NCBI GenBank assembly: GCA_037176845.1
Contig: JAYKXP010000247.1
Span: 1-46,409 of the forward strand
Source: Paramarasmius palmivorus
Taxonomy: Eukaryota; Basidiomycota; Agaricomycetes; Agaricales; Marasmiaceae
Direction: 5' to 3'
DNA length: 46,409 bases
In this document: piece after piece, positions 40,865 to 46,409 of the stretch
Layout: the number at the start of each line of letters is the position of its first letter
Position numbering within the stretch: the stretch's first letter is position 1
Notes under the pieces: model-generated
What the model was told of the DNA's origin: nothing
Databases searched by the model: none
What the model saw: the letters and a program-made list of their open reading frames with translations, nothing else
Translations under genes and position numbers: made by a program

Positions 40865-43360
40865 TTACGTGGCCGTCGCACTTCGACGAGGACGTTTAAC
40901 ACCATTTTCACCCCGAGCGAGTATGTCTTCGGCGTATTCTATCAAGGCATCCTCCTCCTTCCGTCGCTTTCTCTTCTTTGGAGCATCGATTGGGGCTATT
41001 TCAGTGGCAGAAAAGGTAGCATTGGCGGTGTCGACGACTTAGAGGTACAGTTAGTACCCAGTAGCTGTGAAAGGATGAACTCATGACTCACACTGTCCCG
41101 AATTATATAAACCACTCCCAGCCATCGGTACGTCTGGTACACCAGAGTTTAAATCTCGCCGGTCTGTATGGAAATAGAGCGGCCACTCACTTTGCTGTGG
41201 ATTAAGCCTTTGCGCTGGGTACTCAGCCTCCCACATCGACGGATCGTTGAAGTCAAACCCACTAAAGAGCTCCTGGCTGAGGTCTGTGAATCCACCTCCC
41301 AAGCTATGGCTGCTGAACTGCCCGGAATCATAACCAGCATGGTTCTGCCCGAGATCCAGTTGTAGTGCATACGCATCTGTATTGTTGGGGGGCAATTCCA
41401 AGGGGAAATTCCAATTGTTGGGCTGTGGAGTGGAGGTGTATAATGAACCTGGAGCAAGGACTGGAGCAAGATTAGTACAAGCCCACAGAATTGAGTGTTA
41501 GTCAACTCGTACCTTTGCCGTTTTCCAACGAACCTCCAGAATCTTCCGACGAAAAGTTATATCCATCCACTTTGTTCACGGCAGTACCTGGAGATTGGGT
41601 GTGCTGAGATAGCTGGGACAATGGTTGGGTTGCCAGCTGAAGAACGGAGGTAACGACCTGAGATGGCTGAGAACTATGATCTCCTGAAGTGAAATCGAAT
41701 CCATTCGCAGGGGTTGGGATTCCTGGGTTCACCAACGTCTGGGGTGCTGGAGTCGGGGTCGAGACTGCAGGATCTGCCGGCGTCTGTGGAATTGGCTGAA
41801 CCGGGACTGAGATTGCTGGGTCCACCGACGTCTGAATAGCTAGAGTTGGGGTCGAGATTGCAGGATCCACCGGTGTTTGAGCAACTGGCTGGGCAACGGG
41901 AGGCAGCTGAGTTTCTGACTGGATGGGTGAGGTTACTGGATCCACAGGTTTTTGAGGAGCTGGCTGAACAGCAAAAGATGGTTGAGGGGTTAAGGATACA
42001 GGGTCGATCTGAGGAGCTGGATTTGCAACCGATGCCACGTTGTTCTGTACAGCCTCAGCCGGAAACGGACGAATCATGGGACATGCCGCCGGCTTGAATG
42101 TTGAATCGTCGGATACAGAAAACCGTTCCCAGCCTGCAACTTGTCCACCTTCTTCACTGCCATAGTCGCCTTTACTGCTACTGTTAGCAGCATTCGCCCC
42201 CCTCTTGAAGATTCTGCTTTCGCACTCTGATTGCACTGCAACAAAGTCAGAATTCCATTCACCAAGTAAATCCAGTGAGCTCACAGAAAACATGTTTTGC
42301 AAACTCGGTACAGTGCTCATGGATTTCTTTGCACTTCTCAGGATTGAACGTTTGAAAGGAGTCATTTGTCTGAGACGTCGGCACAATAGAAGTGATACTA
42401 TAAAATAACAGGTGAGTAGCGAATCTTACAGTTTAAAAGGGCTCTACCTCTCGGTTCTGATAACCCCGTCGTCTCTAGGACCCGCGGCGAGCAGGATCAC
42501 CGCAACGCCGAAATGCTTTGCTAAAGCATCAGCCACCGCGGCGATGACGGTTTTGGATCGCAACCAGGCACTGCAGACACCATTAATAGCCTTGGACGAA
42601 GACAAGTTCAAGAACTCACTCAGAGAAATCTTCTGCTGTCCCGGACCATTTGCCGCGTTCGGTATATTTCTGTAAGTCTGCGGCATATATACGAGCGTTC
42701 TCCTCACGGACTTCTCGAATGAATTCCTCGTCCTCCATCTCCCACTTCGACTTGGAGTACTTGTTCATTTCGCTAAGTTTATAATCACCATCGATCATAT
42801 CCTTGGCACCGCCTTCCCAGTAAGTGTCAAATTCTTCCTTGACTCTATCCTGATAATATAGCTCCTGATATCTCTGCACATCGGTTTTCTTCCGAGGAAC
42901 CTCTTCCCGTAGGTCGCGTACTGTCTTGGATATCATCCCCACGAGCTTTGCGTCGGACTTGATATACTTGAGCCGGAATCGATAGCTAGCCCAATTGATG
43001 ATTCTCTATTGCAAGGTGAGCAAGTTATCTTGATCAAAGGACAGAGCCTGGAATATGTACCTTCTTGACTGCTTTTCTACGTTTAGCGCGACGCTTGACC
43101 TCTTCCCCTCGGATAGTTCCCTTGGCGAACGTGTTGATGTCGGGAGGTGCATAGTCGACACCGGGTTCCGGCAAATCTTCAGGTAGAAGATTATATCCCC
43201 AGGTAGCCAAAAATTCATCGGTAGCGTGGTTATACATTGCCGAGCGATCCTGATGATACATCTGCTCGTAGCGTTTGAGCATCTCCAGCTTTGGACCCTT
43301 CGGCCAGGATCGACTGTTGTTGATCTCCTCGGAGCCTTCGGAAGTTTTTTTCTTGCCCAT
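40865..43360 (-). CDS. Seven-exon, 728-aa Agaricomycete protein with Pro/Gln-rich repeats and NLS
   Basis: Exons 43360-43061, 43005-42620, 42570-42448, 42397-42285, 42235-41513, 41460-41092 and 41037-40865 total 2187 nt in one frame. The ATG at 43360 is chosen because it opens the first conserved region (SWPKGPKLEMLKRYEQMYHQ). Residues 1-300 hold acidic and basic helices and end ADALAKHFGVAVILLAAGP ... FNPEKCKEIHEHCTEFAKHVF, a pattern I associate with a widespread uncharacterised mushroom family. Residues of roughly 345-470 are tandem variants of PAPQTPVDPAISTPT (five to six units of 16-20 aa). Next come aromatic-acidic stretches (SQELFSGFDFNDPSMWEAE). The last exon carries APKKRKRRKEEDAL, a nuclear-localisation-like cluster. 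Introns are 49-55 nt; the last has a perfect TACTAAC branch. A nuclear regulatory role is inferred only from the NLS and the acidic-aromatic segment. Confidence 0.8.
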
Positions 43361-44215
43361 ACTGATAATCTAATAGAAGTGTCAGTGGAATGGACGCGTC
43401 AAGTGATAAAAACGCGTCGATTGAAAAAAGAAAATTGACTGCGTGTATGAACAGATGCAAGACATGCAAAAACGCGTCGAGAGCGCGTGTAGGGCAAGGT
43501 GCTTACTGGATGGCCGCGTTGATGTTGACTGCCTGGAACGAAAGAGTCGCTGGTGAGTCCACGTCTATGTGAGATGCTTGAGATTACCTTGGTCACGGTA
43601 GAGAGAGCTGAAGAGCAAGGGGAAGAGGGAAGTGAAGAATTTTTTGATTATCTAATGGGGAAATCTTTCCTGTAGTATACACTGTGTGAGCTGAAAGCGT
43701 TGCGCGATTTGCTTGTACTATGCCGGCAAGACGCAACGGCGAATCGTCTAGTTGTCTACTAGGCAGCTGACGCCGCCATTCAAGGTGCCATTTACACTTT
43801 CTTCCACCCGCTTTCACGAGGGAACTACGGGAGAAACCCTTAAAAGGTTGCACGATTCAATGACTGCCACTTCCGCCACCTCGGTCAGGTCGCCGTCCTT
43901 TATACTTTTTCTCCTCATTGATAGCGGCCACTATAGCGAAATGGAAAGGTGAAATGGAAAGGTAAGGGGTTGGAATTGTGTAAGAAATGAAACGTGGACT
44001 CATGAACACGGGCGAGAACTCTGTAACCAACAAATCTATCAGTGGTGTTTAATCTCGAGTGCGTTCAGGTTCCCATCAACCGAACTTTTCACCTGATCCA
44101 AAATCGATCAAATTACAACACAACACATTCGAGCAAGAGGATTTTCGAAGTCAACACAAAATTGGCACAGTTTCTACACCACTTTACACGTACAAGACGT
44201 AGATACACTATTCTC
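43361..44215. other. Intergenic between the 728-aa gene and the zinc-ribbon gene
   Basis: It contains the divergent or upstream regions of the flanking minus-strand genes. A related word GTCTAGTTGTCTACTAGGC (43747-43765) echoes the arms of the palindromic array 3 kb away. AACGCGTCGA occurs twice (43410 and 43470). No gene is supported. Confidence 0.4.
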
Positions 44216-44745
44216 CTAGTCATACTTGCGAGATTCATTACCATACCCACATGCCATACAGATGCCCATTGAATCATTCCAGTTCGCAGCCAACGAGAGG
44301 CCACAATCAGGGCAGGGGTCATCCACCTCAGCATCCGCAAGCTCTTCACGGCGCTTCCTCAGGGAAGGCAGGCACTCAAGTGCAGCATCATAAGCCTCGT
44401 CGTTCTGCTCGCGGACACCATTAATCCATTCGGGCGAGCCTAGCTCCTCATTCGTGATGGTCACTTTATTTTTCGGGACATTGAGCACCATGCGAATAAG
44501 GTACTTCATAATAGCTAGGACAAATGACTTAGAACCGGAGAAGTGAACATAGCTTGCACAGGACATACCAGGCGTCAAGAGAGGGGCAAACACCTCCACA
44601 ACAGCGCGTTTCTGCTTCTTGTTGAGTTCGTTGATTAGGAGACGATTATAGGGGAGACCACCCGCTGGAGAGAAGATGAATTTCAAATATCGACAAAAGG
44701 TAGAAGTAGTACGTACCGTAAGAGTCGTCGGCGAGCAGACGAGTC
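44216..44745 (-). CDS. Zinc-ribbon protein, 5'-incomplete or degenerate
   Basis: The main exon (about 44668-44216) reads GGLPYNRLLINELNKKQKRA to a C-terminal zinc ribbon of the form C-x2-C-x14-C-x2-C (CPDCGLSL...ICMACG) and then a stop. A GTACGT...CTCCAG intron upstream joins it in phase to LSTRLLADDSY (to about 44745). That segment is preceded by an in-frame TGA and has no ATG or acceptor after it. The gene therefore lacks its beginning, either through truncation, a frameshift or an exon I cannot place. The protein would be about 165 aa or more, soluble, with a central hydrophobic stretch (FVLAIMKYLIRMVL). Family not recognised. It runs in the same direction as the 728-aa gene. Confidence 0.5.
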
Positions 44746-45532
44746 GAGAGATTTAGTCAAGCTCGGTCTACACTTGGCGTCCTCAACCTCCAACAGAGCT
44801 CTGTTAGGGGGCATGAGCGTCGACCAAGGCTTCGAGAGGTATGTATATGCAACTCCTCATCGGCAAATTGGGCAGTGCCCCCCCAAAAAAAAAAAGTCGC
44901 CAATCGGGATAATCATTATTCCCGCCTTGGTGAACCCGTGAACCAATGGTTGGGGCGGGAACGATGGCAGGTAAATTGGCAGTGAGCATTGGCTAGGAGC
45001 AAGGAAGCATTGAGGGGCAGGAGTCAGGACATATTTGGCAGGAGCAGGAGCATTTGGCGGTTGTCAAGCTTTAGTAACCAGGTTAGCTGTTACATTATGT
45101 GCACGATGGTACTGCTTCTATTATATCATCTTAGGCTGTAGCTTCAAATAGAGTTTAACTTTGCAAGAGTACCCGGATCTTACAGATCAGAATGTAGTTC
45201 CTTTCTCATCGCAAACATTTCTTGACTCGGAAGTCATTAGGTTCTATTTAGTCACAAAGCATGTAACAGACGCAAACGTATGTACAAAAATCATCAACCA
45301 CGGCTGAAAACGTCGTATTCGTCCAAAGAACAGTTTGACGGGGATTCAGCTAACTATTGCCGTGAACAGAAAGAGACTTGTTCTGGCCATTTCCCAGCAG
45401 GTGATGGGTAGAGGCGTCGTTGGATTCCCAGTTCCGCTGTAGCTCCGGCAGCTCTGCAATGACCACCAATCTTCCAATTCATAGTAACGGATAATGGCGC
45501 CTAGAGAATCTGGTAAGTGACACGATGGACAC
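44746..45532. other. Intergenic
   Basis: No gene is recognised. A C-rich run followed by an A-run lies at 44878-44895. The stretch 44940-45070 repeats TTGGCAG/GGCAG words (AAATTGGCAG, CATTTGGCAG, CATTTGGCGG) in a loose tandem manner. Confidence 0.35.
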
Positions 45533-45783
45533 TTATGAGAAATGCTTCACCTCCTGATCTTTTTCTTCCAGTGCTTTGAGCCTTATGCGCCAAACATCCC
45601 ACATGGAATGGCCTTCCAGTCGGTAGAGCCAGAGCAGCGGATAGACAATTGAATGAACCTCCAAACCGGAAGTGATTACTAACGAACGCGCTGTCGCGGT
45701 ACAGAGCATACACCATCGCTTCGAAGATCAAGCCATCGCATATGCTTTGGTGGTGAGGATGGTAAGCTGTCGATCATCTTCAT
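45533..45783 (-). CDS. Possible small two-exon gene (71 aa)
   Basis: Exons 45783-45714 and 45678-45533 join in phase through a 35-nt gap with GTGTATG...GTTAG, to give 71 aa starting MKMIDSLPSSPPKHMRWLDL and ending KDQEVKHFS. The second exon looks coding-like (SIVYPLLWLYRLEGHSMWDV, then a basic/acidic helix). The intron is shorter than the 46-60 nt usual in this window, which is a weakness. More open sequence with GT-AG signals lies upstream to about 46120 on the same strand, so this may be the 3' end of a larger gene. Confidence 0.3.
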
Positions 45784-46409
45784 TTTCGCCGGCAGTCAGC
45801 CTCTTTCTCGACGTACTCGAGGGCTGGAGTTCACTAAAGAGACGTTGTCAGCGGTTCACTGCACCACAAGTCACTGCCAATCACTTACTTCCATGATTTT
45901 TGAAGCGATCGAGGGTGAAAAAGTCAATCACGGCTACAAATGTGGTGATGGTATTGGGTGGAAGGGTGGGACGTACATTTTATGCAAGATCGAGTGTGGC
46001 GGCAATACCAGATAGCGACGAAGAGGGAAGTTGGCAATTGGACCAGGTGAGTACTCTATGAGCTCACTGCGGAATGGGCTGCGGCTAACGAGGACTACAA
46101 CAAAGAATAAGTGACAGTACACGCGGAATAAATATTACATACATTGAAATACTCATCCTTCAGAAATCCACCCGGCCGTTCCTGTAGTCGTCTACAATTT
46201 CTTCAGTGCTATGCTAACCCCTAATGCATGCTCCTAAATCCCACGAACTCGGTAAACCGTATCTTGCACTCTTCGAACAGAGGCTGTGCGCCAACTTCAT
46301 GACGAAATAGAGCCTATCGTATAAAGATGGATTAACTCAAATCTGCGATCTCCGCCAATTCTTCATGCTTAGTCGTTAAATGAATGAATCATATCCCGTT
46401 CCAATGCTC
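45784..46409. other. Right edge, unresolved coding potential
   Basis: Pieces on the minus strand (VIDFFTLDRFKNHG at about 45945-45900, with a donor GTAAGTG) and on the plus strand (SSVAAIPDSDEEGSWQLDQ, followed by GTGAGTAC at about 46046) both look coding-like. They cannot both be right. No model is offered. Confidence 0.3.

Overview
The window looks like nuclear DNA of a mushroom-forming basidiomycete (Agaricomycete). The reasons are the short GT-AG introns of about 46-60 nt with CTNA(A/C) branch points, the ten-exon seven-helix membrane protein, the F-box/LRR genes and the hAT-like transposons. No ribosomal RNA, intact tRNA or CRISPR array was recognised. The species is not identifiable from sequence alone, and all functions come from reading motifs without database searches.

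Left two-thirds (1-31 kb): a segmentally duplicated array. Four minus-strand paralogues (A 739-2312, B 4930-6502, C 14049-15685, D 24659-26255) each have four exons with three phase-1 introns and encode 469-489 aa single-pass membrane proteins. Each has two related beta-rich ectodomain repeats, one transmembrane helix and a cytoplasmic tail carrying PPEY and LPSY motifs. B, C and D are each followed to the right by a long plus-strand block (P1 9.8-13.1 kb, P2 18.8-23.7 kb, P3 27.4-30.8 kb). The blocks keep homologous GT-AG introns but have broken exons; I read them as decayed copies of one multi-exon gene. Transposon insertions present in one copy and absent from its siblings punctuate the array: a 1.5-kb hAT-like element between A and B, a 1.1-kb hAT-like element inside P2, and a 231-bp MITE upstream of D. 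Degenerate tRNA-Asp-like sequences lie at about 8.44, 9.99 and 19.32 kb.

Right third (30.8-46.4 kb): an F-box/LRR gene with a C-terminal frameshift (30794-32290), a 531-aa protein with internal SAM-like repeats (32851-34496), and a ten-exon seven-helix membrane protein (35756-37121). The membrane-protein gene is flanked by two halves of another F-box/LRR gene: the N-terminal part on plus at 35220-35484 and the C-terminal part on minus at 38107-39310. Both halves stop at the same palindromic motif, GTCTAATTAG, as if a 3.8-kb segment had been inverted. The right breakpoint borders an array of 17 copies of the 12-bp inverted repeat GTCTAGTTAGAC, partly with an 81-bp period (39323-40774). Beyond it lies a seven-exon, 728-aa gene with a Pro/Gln-rich middle and a C-terminal nuclear-localisation-like cluster (40865-43360), then a 5'-incomplete zinc-ribbon gene and a possible small two-exon gene.

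The likely working genes are therefore a family of cell-surface proteins probably linked by their tails to WW-domain ubiquitin ligases, F-box proteins, a seven-helix membrane protein and a putative nuclear protein. No operon-like relation between them is implied.
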